Notes under the pieces: generated by a model
Database searches by the model: none
Told to the model about the DNA's origin: nothing
What the model saw: only the letters and a program-made list of their open reading frames with translations
In this document: piece by piece, positions 27,922 to 36,675 of the stretch
How the letters are laid out: each line of letters starts with the position of its first letter
How positions within the stretch are numbered: position 1 is the first letter of the stretch
Source: Gemmatimonas phototrophica
GTDB lineage: Bacteria; Gemmatimonadota; Gemmatimonadetes; Gemmatimonadales; Gemmatimonadaceae
DNA: 64,000 nucleotides
NCBI GenBank assembly: GCA_945869195.1
Contig: CAMBNV010000002.1
Coordinates: 62,001 to 126,000 of the forward strand
Direction of reading: 5' to 3'
Made by a program: the position numbers and the translations under genes

Positions 27922-29136
27922 TCAGGGCTTGCGGGGCTTCGCGGTCCTCTCGGTCGATGGGCTGGAGCTGCCTCGTTCGCCCGAGCTGGAGCCAGTCGAC
28001 GATCCCGACGAACCATCGGAACGCGTCGTCGACCCACTGTTACCCGAGCGAGGAGTGGCGACCCGCGTCCTCGTCTCGCCGCCGCCTGCGCTGTAGCCCT
28101 GCCCCTTGACGGCCCGGCCACGACCCGGATACGCGTCAGTCCGCTCGGATACTACCGGGCGAATCACCACGGGGACACCGTAGCCACCACGGTAGCCACC
28201 ACCTGGATATGCACCGTAGTACCCGTTCGCCCCGTAGTAGCCCAGGCCGCACCCCTGATCCTCGACTGACGAGTAGCCGAGCGATGAGTAGCCTGGCGTC
28301 GAGCCGCTGCACGAGCAGGAGATCCGCCCCATCCGCGAGCAGTTACGGAGCCTCTCCATGTCGTACGCCGACATCAGCGGGAATCCATTGAAATAAAACG
28401 GAGAGTTCGTCAACGATCGGTCGGCGGTCGCAACGCCTTCGGCGCCAAACGTTGACGACGTCGCGCCCTCGGCGTCAATGACGAACGACTGCGGATAGGA
28501 GGCGGCCACGATGAGGTCGAGAACGGGCGTCGACACACCCATCGACTCGAGTTCGATGAGGTCTCCGGCCGAGACGGCCCGATAGCTCATGGCCGCACGA
28601 GCAGACTCTGCATCGGAAGCGTACGCGCCAACAGCGGCACGGATATCGGCAGGGACCTCCTCGTACGATTCCACGGCGCGGTAGAGTCGTATCCGAGCGT
28701 TCGCGACCATGCCGATCCCGGCACCATTCACCTGCAGCCAGTAGCCTGCGGGGGTGATAGTGAAGGCCGTCGAGGTCGTCCGTTGCGGTGACGTTCCGCA
28801 CTGGAGCTGCGCGTCAACGATGACACGATCACCGTCATTGCTGATCCGTGCCTGCTCCCAACCGGTGCATTCACCAGCGGCGACAGGAACGCGCTCGCCG
28901 CTCAGGATCAGCGCAGACTCCGACTCCGTTCCCGCATCGATGGTGACGATTCGCAGGACGTGAGCAGCGCCGGGAATCACGCACACACGTCCCTGTGATG
29001 CGATGCCGTCGACGGCCTGCCAACAGCCGACCCACGCAAGTCCACGGGGGCCCTCCGTTGGCGAACGCTGTGCAGCGAGTGGCGTCGCGAGTGCAGAACC
29101 AAGGAACGCGAGTGCGAGAATCCAGGAAGTTCGCAT
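27922..29136 (-). CDS. Secreted protein with Gly/Tyr- and Ser/Thr-rich C-terminal region, function unknown
   Basis: Not recognised as a known family. The 404-residue product has a Sec signal peptide ending ATPLAAQ (about residue 22), a folded-looking region up to about 240, a cluster of cysteines (LRNCSRMGRISCSCSGS, near 267-280), then a Gly/Tyr-rich stretch (GYYGANGYYGAYPGGGYRGG) and a Ser/Thr/Gly-rich tail (about 345-404). Low-complexity ends of this kind occur in cell-surface or matrix proteins. It starts 12 bp after an outer-membrane barrel gene, so both are probably one unit and meet at the envelope. Confidence 0.65.
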   Translation of the reverse strand: MRTSWILALAFLGSALATPLAAQRSPTEGPRGLAWVGCWQAVDGIASQGRVCVIPGAAHVLRIVTIDAGTESESALILSGERVPVAAGECTGWEQARISNDGDRVIVDAQLQCGTSPQRTTSTAFTITPAGYWLQVNGAGIGMVANARIRLYRAVESYEEVPADIRAAVGAYASDAESARAAMSYRAVSAGDLIELESMGVSTPVLDLIVAASYPQSFVIDAEGATSSTFGAEGVATADRSLTNSPFYFNGFPLMSAYDMERLRNCSRMGRISCSCSGSTPGYSSLGYSSVEDQGCGLGYYGANGYYGAYPGGGYRGGYGVPVVIRPVVSERTDAYPGRGRAVKGQGYSAGGGETRTRVATPRSGNSGSTTRSDGSSGSSTGSSSGERGSSSPSTERTAKPRKP

Positions 29137-29148
29137 GTCGATCCTCTC

Positions 29149-29919
29149 TTAAAGCCGAAGTGTGAGGCCAATCGTAGTACTGACACCCGACAGATTCACC
29201 TGGTAACCGGAGAACGATCCCCCGTGGGCATCGCCCGGGCCGGAGCCGTGGGTGTATCGCAGTTCACCGGTGAGATTGAGGCGCCGGCTCAGGCTCCACT
29301 GCGCCCCTGCCCCCCCCTGCATGACTGGCCGCCACGCCTCGACGTCGAGGCGATCTCTGAAGACCGCCAGCGTCTGGCTATCAACGAAGTCACCGACCTG
29401 TTCAAACCGGTACTGCATGTAGCCCCCACCCAACGAGACGAAGGGCACCAGGCGCGTCGGGATCCAGGCGATTGATCCGATGTTGCGACCCCGGTCGGCG
29501 AGGTAGTATCGCACACTTCCAGTGACAGCGAGCCGCCGAAACGACGTCGTCTGCTCGATGGGGAGGTCGTTGTTGTCGAGCCACTCTCGGTACTCTGACA
29601 CCGTGGTGCTACGCGCGCCCGAGACACCCAAGACGACTTCGACGCGTGGGGCGACCGCGGCGGCCAGATCGGCACCAATGTTGCCCGTCCCGAAGTCGGA
29701 GCGGCCAAGCGTGAGTTCACTCGTTGCCAAATGGAACACCCCGCCAGTCGCAATCGGCTGGGAATAGCCGCCATGGACCGTCAACGATGCCTTGGGTGAC
29801 CGGAAAAGAAACCCGTCTCCAGCGCCAGATTGGGCGTGCACCGCGCCGCCGGCTCCGGCGAGCAGAACGAAAAGCGTGATCGCCGTCACGGCGATCCTGT
29901 TCGACGAGCGTCCGCGCAT
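29149..29919 (-). CDS. Outer-membrane beta-barrel protein (OmpA/OprF-barrel-like)
   Basis: From the ATG at 29919 the product is 256 residues with a signal peptide ending in AVHAQ (about residue 29). The rest alternates polar and hydrophobic residues in strands typical of an 8-10 stranded barrel: ASLTVHGGYSQPI, RVEVVLGVSGARS, FRRLAVTGSVRYYL, LVPFVSLGGGYMQYRF, LNLTGELRYTHG, and it ends in VSTTIGLTLRL, close to a Bam recognition signal though Leu replaces terminal Phe. GGAGG lies 9 bp before the ATG. The frame is open to a GTG at 29976. Ligand or role unknown. Confidence 0.75.
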   Translation of the reverse strand: MRGRSSNRIAVTAITLFVLLAGAGGAVHAQSGAGDGFLFRSPKASLTVHGGYSQPIATGGVFHLATSELTLGRSDFGTGNIGADLAAAVAPRVEVVLGVSGARSTTVSEYREWLDNNDLPIEQTTSFRRLAVTGSVRYYLADRGRNIGSIAWIPTRLVPFVSLGGGYMQYRFEQVGDFVDSQTLAVFRDRLDVEAWRPVMQGGAGAQWSLSRRLNLTGELRYTHGSGPGDAHGGSFSGYQVNLSGVSTTIGLTLRL

Positions 29920-29945
29920 AGCACCGACCTCCGTGGGAAGTTCCC

Positions 29946-29975
29946 TATATACCCCTAGAGTCCCGGACCGTTCCA
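29946..29975 (-). promoter_or_regulatory. Candidate promoter for the barrel and secreted-protein genes
   Basis: On the - strand a TGGAAC box and a TATATA box are 18 bp apart, 27 bp before the ATG at 29919. This is the only obviously AT-rich hexamer in the gap between apt and the barrel gene. Match to consensus is moderate. Confidence 0.4.
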
Positions 29976-30002
29976 CCTGTTCAAGCCCCCCTCCGCCCCT
30001 CT

Positions 30003-30545
30003 TTAAAAACTGACCAACGAAGTAATCATACGGCCCTGGAGACGGTCACGCCACGGCAGAAAGCTCAGGTCGATCACCACCCCGACCCCGACAACGGTCG
30101 CACCACACCGTTCGGCGAGCCGAATCGCTGCCGCGGCGGTCCCGCCTGTCGCGAGCACGTCATCGATGATGAGGGCCCGGGCGCCGGCGCCGATGGCATC
30201 GCGGTGGACCTCGAGCGCATCCGTCCCGTACTCGAGCTCGTACCGCTCCGTCACTCGATCGCGAGGAAGCTTTCCTGGCTTCCTCAGGGGCACAAACGCC
30301 GCGCCCATCGCCTGCGCCACTGGCGCACCGAAGATAAAGCCTCGACTCTCTATCCCAAGCACGTGCGACACGCGCGCCTCACGAAATGCTGCGGCCAAGG
30401 CCGTGGTCGTTCGGAGAAAAAGCGCCGCGTCATGCAGCACGGGTGTGAGGTCCTTGAACCTGATTCCGGGCTTCGGAAAATCCGGCACGTCGAGAATCGT
30501 GCGGGCCAGGTCACCAGCAAGGGCCTGGTCATCAGGGGTGACCAT
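30003..30545 (-). CDS. apt: Adenine phosphoribosyltransferase
   Basis: Purine salvage: adenine plus PRPP to AMP. The 180-residue protein has the family N-terminus FPKPGIRFKDLTPVL, the VLGIESRGFIFGAPVA loop, the flexible loop FVPLRKPGKLPRDRV and the PRPP-binding motif ALIIDDVLATGGTAAA. Length is normal. It is the last gene of the surE-pcm-apt group and its start is 3 bp after the pcm stop. Cytoplasmic dimer in the family. Confidence 0.95.
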   Translation of the reverse strand: MVTPDDQALAGDLARTILDVPDFPKPGIRFKDLTPVLHDAALFLRTTTALAAAFREARVSHVLGIESRGFIFGAPVAQAMGAAFVPLRKPGKLPRDRVTERYELEYGTDALEVHRDAIGAGARALIIDDVLATGGTAAAAIRLAERCGATVVGVGVVIDLSFLPWRDRLQGRMITSLVSF

Positions 30546-30548
30546 GAC

Positions 30549-31205
30549 CTATTCCTTGAAGCCATACGTGCCGATCAACGGCACGAATCGCATCACATCG
30601 AGGGTTGAGCGCGTAAACCCCGTCTCGGTTCGACGCACACGCACGAGGCTCTGCTCGTCGCGACCGCCCACCGGGACCAATAACTGCCCGCCGACCGCGA
30701 GCTGATCGAGCAATGGTCCAGGCAGGTCAGGCGACGCCGCACCCACGAGGATCGCGTCGAACGGTCCGTGCTCCGGCCAGCCGAGAGTACCGTCACCGAC
30801 CCGCTGGACGACCTGTTCGATCCCCGCGGACTGAAGCGACTGCCTCGCCTCGTCGGCAAGTTCCGGAATCCGCTCGATCGAGAAAACCTGACCCGCGAGC
30901 CGCGTCAGCAGCGCGGTCTGGAAGCCCGATCCGGTCCCAATCTCGAGAACGCGCTCGGTTCCGGTCAACGCGAGAAGTTGCAGGTACTTCGCGTGCACCC
31001 ACGGCTGGCTAATCGTCTGTCCGAAACCGATCGGCAGCGGGGCATCATCGTACGCGCGGTGATGAAGTCCCGACGGGACGAAAAGGTGCCGCGGCACGTC
31101 GTCGAATGCCTTCAGGACGCTCACATCGCCGATTCCCTTCTCCACAAGTTCTTCGATCAGGCGACGACGGGCCCCGCCGAACTGCGCGATCACCAGGTCT
31201 GCCAC
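30549..31205 (-). CDS. pcm: Protein-L-isoaspartate O-methyltransferase
   Basis: SAM-dependent repair of isoaspartyl residues in aged proteins. The 218-residue protein has FDDVPRHLFVPSGLHHRAYDDAPLPIGFGQTIS, the SAM motif VLEIGTGSGFQTALL and motif GPFDAILVGAASPDLP. Residues around SQPW match the family substrate loop. The GTG start at 31205 lies 16 bp inside surE; the same surE-pcm coupling is known in Proteobacteria, where both are tied to stress survival. Confidence 0.93.
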   Translation of the reverse strand: MADLVIAQFGGARRRLIEELVEKGIGDVSVLKAFDDVPRHLFVPSGLHHRAYDDAPLPIGFGQTISQPWVHAKYLQLLALTGTERVLEIGTGSGFQTALLTRLAGQVFSIERIPELADEARQSLQSAGIEQVVQRVGDGTLGWPEHGPFDAILVGAASPDLPGPLLDQLAVGGQLLVPVGGRDEQSLVRVRRTETGFTRSTLDVMRFVPLIGTYGFKE

Positions 31206-31951
31206 CAGCGTGCCGCATCGTCGAGCCGATCACGCGCGGTGAGGTCGAGGTGCAGTGGTGTGATCGAGACGTAGCCATCTTGGACTGCGCGGAAGTCGGA
31301 GTCTACCCCCCCGCTCCACGTCACGGTACCGCCGCCAATCCAGACGATGTCGCGCCCCCACGGATCCTTCATCTTCTTGATCGAGTCGGAGAAGATGCGC
31401 TGCCCGAGGCGCGTGAGCTTGACGCCTTTCACCTCCGACGCCGGCACCGCAGGAATGTTGACGTTGAGCACCGTGTGCTCAGGAAATGCCGAGAGTTTGA
31501 TGAGGTGGTCGAGCACTCGCGTTACCGTCGGGATGTGATCCTCGAGCAGGTGATCGTCCGACCGCAACACCCGTCCGGCGAAGGAGACGGCAATAGCCGG
31601 CACGCCCAACGCCAGCCCCTCCATTGCCGCGGCGACCGTCCCCGAATAGAGCACATCCTCACCCATATTCGGGCCATGATTGACTCCGCTGATCACGAAG
31701 TCTGGCCGCTCCGGTAGCAGCGCCTCGATAGCAAGCATAACGCAGTCGGTGGGCGTGCCATCCACCTGCCAGCGCTGCTCACCGAGCTGCACCGGCCGTA
31801 GCGGATGATGCAGCGTGAGGGAGTGGCTCGTCGCGCTCTGTTCGCGGTCCGGGGCAACAACCCAGACATCGCCGAGCGGACGTGCGGCCCGTTCGAGACA
31901 CTCAAGACCACGGGCTAGGATTCCGTCGTCGTTACTGAGAAGAAGGCGCAT
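31190..31951 (-). CDS. surE: 5'-nucleotidase SurE
   Basis: Metal-dependent phosphatase acting on nucleoside monophosphates. The 253-residue protein starts with the metal-binding LLSNDDGILARGLE, and contains APDREQSATSHSLTL, SGVNHGPNMGEDVLYSGTVAAAMEG (Asn ligand) and a C-terminal tail typical of the family. Starts at an ATG 11 bp after the merR stop and overlaps pcm by 16 bp. Confidence 0.95.
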   Translation of the reverse strand: MRLLLSNDDGILARGLECLERAARPLGDVWVVAPDREQSATSHSLTLHHPLRPVQLGEQRWQVDGTPTDCVMLAIEALLPERPDFVISGVNHGPNMGEDVLYSGTVAAAMEGLALGVPAIAVSFAGRVLRSDDHLLEDHIPTVTRVLDHLIKLSAFPEHTVLNVNIPAVPASEVKGVKLTRLGQRIFSDSIKKMKDPWGRDIVWIGGGTVTWSGGVDSDFRAVQDGYVSITPLHLDLTARDRLDDAARWWQTW

Positions 31952-31962
31952 GGCGAGTCAGG

Positions 31963-32325
31963 TCAGTCGTGGGATTCGAGGATTTCCAGGATCCCCTTGA
32001 GGTCCTGCTCGAGGAGCTGCACTGTCTCCGTGTCTAGTCCTCGTCGCGCCGCCGGCCGCACGCCACCGTCCTTGCGGTGTTCCTCGAGCCGCTGCTTCGC
32101 GCCTTCGATCGTAAACTTCTCCGTGTAGAGTAACTGTTTCACCAGCAGAACAAATTCCACTTCACGGCGCGTATAGACGCGGTTGCCTGAGCGGTTCTTC
32201 GCTGGACTCAGCACACGGAACTGACTTTCCCAATAGCGGAGCACGTGCGGCTTGAGTTCGGTGAGTTCACAGACATCGCCGATCGAGAAGAACTCACGGA
32301 CGGGCTCCGCTTTGGGTGTGCTCAT
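31963..32325 (-). CDS. MerR-family transcriptional regulator
   Basis: DNA-binding regulator of 120 residues with the winged helix near 12-75 (EFFSIGDVCELTELKPHVLRYWES, then RVYTRREVEFVLLVKQLLYTEKFTI), followed by a short coiled region. It lacks the C-terminal effector or cysteine metal-binding part of full-length MerR proteins, like the small MerR regulators often found beside envelope genes in deltaproteobacteria and Bacteroidota. The ATG at 32325 overlaps the gpsA stop; the frame is open further but overlaps gpsA. Target unknown. Confidence 0.85.
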   Translation of the reverse strand: MSTPKAEPVREFFSIGDVCELTELKPHVLRYWESQFRVLSPAKNRSGNRVYTRREVEFVLLVKQLLYTEKFTIEGAKQRLEEHRKDGGVRPAARRGLDTETVQLLEQDLKGILEILESHD

Positions 32326-33314
32326 TCGTGTTCGCCCCTCAGATCGCGCGTCATGAGCTCGACGAGTGCCCAACGCGCTGGTTTCCGCTCGAACAGCACT
32401 CGATGGACCGCATCGATGATCGGCATATCCACGCCCTCGCGCTCGGCAAGCGCTCTGGCGCTCTCAGTGGTGGCGACACCCTCGGCGACCGTCTCCTTGC
32501 CTTGCAGCACCTCTGACAACGTCGCACCGCGTCCGATCTCAAGACCCACCGCGCGATTCCGCGAGAGCGATCCAGTGCAGGTGAGGACGAGGTCGCCGAT
32601 GCCGGCCAGCCCAGCAAATGTCGCTGGATCGGCTCCGAGTTTCACGCCGAGTCGCGTCATCTCCGCGAGGCCGCGTGTGATTAGTGCGGCGCGGGCGTTA
32701 AATCCGAGTTGCAAGCCATCGGCGATGCCGGTCGCCACCGCCATGACATTCTTCAGGGCACCCCCGAGCTCGACACCGACCACATCACGCTGCGTGTAAA
32801 CACGAAACACCGACGTGCTGAGCGTCTGCTGCGTCAAGAGCGCTGCCGCTGGTTCGTTGGAGGCAGCGACCACCGCCGTCGGCTGATGATTCGCGACTTC
32901 GAGCGCGAAGCTAGGGCCCGAGAGCGCGACGATGGCGCGTCCAGGGATCTCCTGTTCGACCACCTCAGTCATGAGCGCGAGACGCTCGCGCTCAATCCCC
33001 TTGCTCGCGACCGCCACCGTCGCCGACGGCGCCACCCAGCGCGCCGACTGCGCGGCGACGTGGCGCATCACGTGCGACGGCGGAGCGAACAGCACAAACT
33101 CCGCACCGGCGCAGGCCTGCTCGATACTCGAGGTCGCGCGGAGCTCCGGGTGCAACGAGACCCCGGCGAGAAAGCGCCGGTTCTCACGAGTCGCGTTGAT
33201 CGATTCGGACACGTCAGGCTCAAAGGCCCAGAGCATGACCTCATGGCCATTCTCCGAGAGCAGGCTCGCGAGCGCGGTGCCCCACGCTCCGGCGCCCATC
33301 ACTGTGCATTTCAT
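32322..33314 (-). CDS. gpsA: Glycerol-3-phosphate dehydrogenase [NAD(P)+]
   Basis: Makes sn-glycerol 3-phosphate for phospholipid synthesis. The 330-residue protein has the Rossmann motif GAGAWGTALASLLSENGHEV, the NAD-binding Ser/Lys region VAVASKGIE, GPSFALEVA, and the catalytic Lys in VGVELGGALKNVMAVATGI, with a C-terminal GIGDLVLTCTGSLSRNR substrate motif. Overlaps plsY upstream and merR downstream by ATGA. Its product is the acyl acceptor used by PlsY, encoded just upstream. Confidence 0.96.
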   Translation of the reverse strand: MKCTVMGAGAWGTALASLLSENGHEVMLWAFEPDVSESINATRENRRFLAGVSLHPELRATSSIEQACAGAEFVLFAPPSHVMRHVAAQSARWVAPSATVAVASKGIERERLALMTEVVEQEIPGRAIVALSGPSFALEVANHQPTAVVAASNEPAAALLTQQTLSTSVFRVYTQRDVVGVELGGALKNVMAVATGIADGLQLGFNARAALITRGLAEMTRLGVKLGADPATFAGLAGIGDLVLTCTGSLSRNRAVGLEIGRGATLSEVLQGKETVAEGVATTESARALAEREGVDMPIIDAVHRVLFERKPARWALVELMTRDLRGEHE

Positions 33315-33949
33315 CGAGGTCCACCGACCGGGAGACTAGTGATCCGCGGCTCGGCACCGGCGCGAAGTCGTTGAATATTGGCGCGGTGCGTCCAGACCAC
33401 AAAGAGGGCCATCAAGCATGCGACTGCGAAGACCGGCGATCCGGCGCCATGAGTGCCCGCGACGGCGAGCGGCATCGTGAGTGCTGCGCTGATCGAGCCG
33501 AGCGAGACGAGGCGTGAGCGGTACACGGTGGCGACGAAGACTACGAGCGCCACACCGAGCGCCACGGGAGCGAGCGCACCAAAGACACCGGCGGCGGTCG
33601 CGACGCCCTTCCCTCCCCCTCGCCACAGCAGGAGAATCGGTTTCGCGTGACCCGCCGTCGCCGCCACTCCGCACGCGAGTCCCCACCAGAGCGTGGCGTT
33701 CGCGCCGCTGCGGTACGCCCCGTCGATGACGGCGGGCAGGAGTACGACGGGAAGCGCTCCCTTCATCGCGTCCAGCAGCAACACCGCCGAGGCGGCCCCC
33801 GCCCCGAGCGCACGATACACATTGGTCGCTCCGAGATTCCCGGAGCCCACGGTGCGGAGATCGACGCCCTTCAACGCTCGCCCGGCCAAATAGGCCGACG
33901 GGAACGATCCCGCGACGTATGCGATCAGCACGGCGAGCGCCGGATTCAT
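33311..33949 (-). CDS. plsY: Acyl-phosphate glycerol-3-phosphate acyltransferase PlsY
   Basis: Polytopic inner-membrane enzyme transferring an acyl group from acyl-phosphate to glycerol 3-phosphate. The 212-residue protein has the three family motifs: SFPSAYLAGRAL and GSGNLGATNVYRALG, HAKPILLLWRGGGKGVAT, and a C-terminal VVWTHRANIQRLRAG. Five or so membrane segments are visible. The ATG at 33949 overlaps the der stop; longer in-frame starts lie within der. PlsX is not in the window. Confidence 0.93.
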   Translation of the reverse strand: MNPALAVLIAYVAGSFPSAYLAGRALKGVDLRTVGSGNLGATNVYRALGAGAASAVLLLDAMKGALPVVLLPAVIDGAYRSGANATLWWGLACGVAATAGHAKPILLLWRGGGKGVATAAGVFGALAPVALGVALVVFVATVYRSRLVSLGSISAALTMPLAVAGTHGAGSPVFAVACLMALFVVWTHRANIQRLRAGAEPRITSLPVGGPR

Positions 33950-35268
33950 TCGTCTTTCTTCCCCTTCTTGCGCAAAATAATCTTCAGCGGATTGCCCGTG
34001 AAGCTCCACTTGTCGCGGAAACCATTGTGCAGGTATCGCACATAATGTTCCTGCAAGAGCTCTGGATTATTGCCGAACACCACAATCGCCGGTGGCGCCG
34101 TTTCCACCTGGGTCGCGAAGTTCAGCTTGATCTCATGCCCGGCGGCCTGCGGCGGCTGACGGCGCTGAAGCAGTTCCTGCAATGCCTCATTCACCTCAGA
34201 CGTATTGATTCGCTTTGAGCGCTCCGCCTCGACCTCAAGGACCACCTCAAGCACCTTGTTCACGCGCTGACCCGTCAGCGCGGAGGTGAACAAGAACGGC
34301 ACCCAACGGAAATACGGTGCCTTTTCCGCGCATTCCTTCGCAAACTTGGCCGACGTCTTATCGTCCTTCTCCTTGAGGTCCCATTTATTGACCACGACAA
34401 TCAGACCATGCCCGCTCTCCCACGCGAGTGTAGCGATCTTGAGGTCCTGGTTCTGGAGCCCCTCGGTCGCATCGATCATCAGGATGCAAATATCCGACCG
34501 ATCAATGGCCCGGCGCGTGCGCAGCGACGAGTAGAACTCGATGCCGTCGTCGATCTTCGACTGCCGACGGAGGCCCGCCGTGTCGATAAAGATGAACTCT
34601 CTGCCGTGGAACGTGAACGGCGTGTCGATCGAATCACGCGTGGTGCCCGAGATCTCCGAGACGACGAGCCGGTCCTCACCGAGTAGGCGATTAATGAACG
34701 ACGACTTTCCGACATTTGGCCGTCCGACGACGGCAATCCGTAACGCCTCCGTGAGTGCCTCGCCGCTCGCGGCCGGCAGGCTCTTGACGACGAGATCGAG
34801 CAGATCGCCAGAGTTCTTGCCATTCGTGGCGGAAACAGGGGTCACATCGCCGGCGCCAAGGTTGAAGAACTCGAAGTAATCTGCACTGCGCGGATCATCG
34901 ACCTTGTTCGCCACGAGCAACCACGGTTTCCGCGAGTTTCGCAGCAGGTCGACCAGGCGCGCATCGCTTGGATGCAGGCCGGCTTTGGCGTCGACCGTCA
35001 ATAACATCAAGTCGGCCTCGGCGATTGCCTGCTTCACCTGACGCTTGATCGCGACGTCCATCGGTAGATCGGAGTCCTCGATAATGCCGCCGGTGTCAAC
35101 GAGCCAGAAATCACGGCCCTGCCACTGTGCGAGGGCGAAGTGGCGGTCACGCGTGGTGCCCGCCTCGTCGCTCACAATCGCGTTGTCGTCCCCGATGATT
35201 CGGTTAAAGAGCGCGGACTTGCCGACGTTGGGCCGGCCAACAATAGCGACCACTGGGATATCAAACAT
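33946..35268 (-). CDS. der: GTPase Der (EngA), two G domains, ribosome assembly
   Basis: Essential 50S assembly GTPase. The 440-residue protein has G domain 1 with IVGRPNVGKSALFN, DTGGI and NKVD, an acidic linker, and G domain 2 with VVGRPNVGKSSFIN, DTAGLRRQ and NKWD, then a C-terminal KH-like domain ending in KIILRKKGKK. The ATG at 35268 (MFDIPVVAIVGRP) lies 8 bp inside the upstream DUF512 gene; longer in-frame starts have no family match. Co-orientation with plsY and gpsA is a recurring gene order, also seen in Firmicutes. Confidence 0.97.
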   Translation of the reverse strand: MFDIPVVAIVGRPNVGKSALFNRIIGDDNAIVSDEAGTTRDRHFALAQWQGRDFWLVDTGGIIEDSDLPMDVAIKRQVKQAIAEADLMLLTVDAKAGLHPSDARLVDLLRNSRKPWLLVANKVDDPRSADYFEFFNLGAGDVTPVSATNGKNSGDLLDLVVKSLPAASGEALTEALRIAVVGRPNVGKSSFINRLLGEDRLVVSEISGTTRDSIDTPFTFHGREFIFIDTAGLRRQSKIDDGIEFYSSLRTRRAIDRSDICILMIDATEGLQNQDLKIATLAWESGHGLIVVVNKWDLKEKDDKTSAKFAKECAEKAPYFRWVPFLFTSALTGQRVNKVLEVVLEVEAERSKRINTSEVNEALQELLQRRQPPQAAGHEIKLNFATQVETAPPAIVVFGNNPELLQEHYVRYLHNGFRDKWSFTGNPLKIILRKKGKKDE

Positions 35269-36571
35269 GGACCGCACTCCCTGCGAGCGAGCGCGACAGC
35301 TGCGCCTCGTGGGCGAGAACGTCGATGAAATCGTACGAAGGATAGACGGGCATGGGCAACGACTCGCGAACGGAGACAAAGGACTGATCGTCCAGGAAAA
35401 GGCCGGCGTCGTTGATCGTCTCGGCCGGAATCAGCACAAAGTCGAGGTCAGTACGCTCAGCAAGGGCGCGCGAGATGTCGGCGCCCACGAGCAGGCCCGC
35501 GGTGGTAACGGTCGGGCCGAACAGAGTATTCACGATGGGAATCAGGTCGAAGAACGCGCCAGTCGCGGCGGTGAGCTGGTCGAGCAGCTCGGGCATCAGG
35601 GAGACCATCGCCGAACCGGTCACGACACCGATCCGCCTCCCTTCCAGGCGAGGAAGTCGCGAGACGCCGTCGCGGACGCGGTCACGCAGTGAGGTCACGG
35701 CGCCAACGCCATTCTCGATCTGAGCGAAGTCCCGGTAGTGCGCAGCCAGCGGGAGCGGCCGGCCGGCGAGAAGGTAAAGTTCGTCAGAGCCATACACCCA
35801 GGGTTCACCACGCTCACGTTCGGCGCGCAGGGCCCAGCGATCAACGGACTCGAGGATGCTCCTGGCGTTGGCCACGTCCATCGAGGCGCCAGTGTAGATG
35901 TGCGAAAACTGCGTCAGCCCTACCGGGACCAGGGCGACCGAAAGGCACCCCTCGCCAAACGCATAGAGGTCTTCCAGCGATTCTTCGAGTACCTCGGCGT
36001 CATTGAGTCCTGGGACGACCACCATCTGGCCGTGGAACTGGATTCCGCCCTCGGTCAGCCGAGTGAGCTGTGCCTTGATGTTCGGAACACGGGGATTGTT
36101 CAGGAGCTTCTTTCGCGCTTCCCAAGGCGTGGCATGCACCGACACGTAGAGTGGCGAGAGCCGGTACTCGAGGATGCGCGCGAAATCCCGCTCCTTGAGG
36201 TTGGAGAGGGTCGCAAAGTTCCCGTAAGCGAACGAGAGTCGGTAATCGTCGTCGCGCACGTAGAGGTTCTTGCGCAGTCCCTTGGGCAGTCCTTCAATGA
36301 AGCAGAACTCGCACCGATTGGCGCAGCGCCGAATATTGGGCGGCTCGAGCTCGACACCCATCGGATCCCCGCCCTCGCGCTCGATCTCAAAGACGATGTG
36401 CTCGCCGTCGGGGAGCTTCGCCTCGAGCTCGAACGCATCGTCCGCCGTGAGGAACTCCCAATCGAGGAAGTCCTCGAGTTCACGGCCGTCAACCGAGATC
36501 AACTCCGTCCCCGGGACAATCCCGAGTTCGGCAGCGATACTCTCAGGTTGGACGCGGAGGACGCGGATCAT
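35261..36571 (-). CDS. DUF512 family protein with PDZ-like N-terminus and radical-SAM-like FeS motif
   Basis: The 436-residue protein has an N-terminal PDZ-like segment (VLRVQPESIAAELGIVPGTELISVDGR), a CX3CX2C motif at Cys83, Cys87 and Cys90 (CANRCEFC) like radical-SAM enzymes, a barrel-like middle (YRLSFAYGNFATLSNL, YVSVHATPWEARKKLLNNP) and the C-terminal DUF512 domain (RIGVVTGSAMVSLMPEL, NTLFGPTVTTAGLLVGADI). Its chemistry is not established. The family is found next to der in many genomes, as here (8-bp overlap). The ATG at 36571 is preferred to a longer frame because it gives the PDZ start. Confidence 0.85.
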   Translation of the reverse strand: MIRVLRVQPESIAAELGIVPGTELISVDGRELEDFLDWEFLTADDAFELEAKLPDGEHIVFEIEREGGDPMGVELEPPNIRRCANRCEFCFIEGLPKGLRKNLYVRDDDYRLSFAYGNFATLSNLKERDFARILEYRLSPLYVSVHATPWEARKKLLNNPRVPNIKAQLTRLTEGGIQFHGQMVVVPGLNDAEVLEESLEDLYAFGEGCLSVALVPVGLTQFSHIYTGASMDVANARSILESVDRWALRAERERGEPWVYGSDELYLLAGRPLPLAAHYRDFAQIENGVGAVTSLRDRVRDGVSRLPRLEGRRIGVVTGSAMVSLMPELLDQLTAATGAFFDLIPIVNTLFGPTVTTAGLLVGADISRALAERTDLDFVLIPAETINDAGLFLDDQSFVSVRESLPMPVYPSYDFIDVLAHEAQLSRSLAGSAVHV

Positions 36572-36675
36572 CAAGCGGCGGTGCAGAAGACGACAACGGC
36601 GAAAAAACCGCGGACCGCGGCTCACTTAACCTATTAAGCGAGCGAGCCGAAGTCAATGAATCACACAGACTTCCG

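Noticed and set aside
27891-27925. Intrinsic terminator for the secreted-protein gene
   Set aside because: The arms pair over only nine bases with a 31-base loop, overlap the stop codon and lack a T-run, so it is mentioned only as a weak structure.
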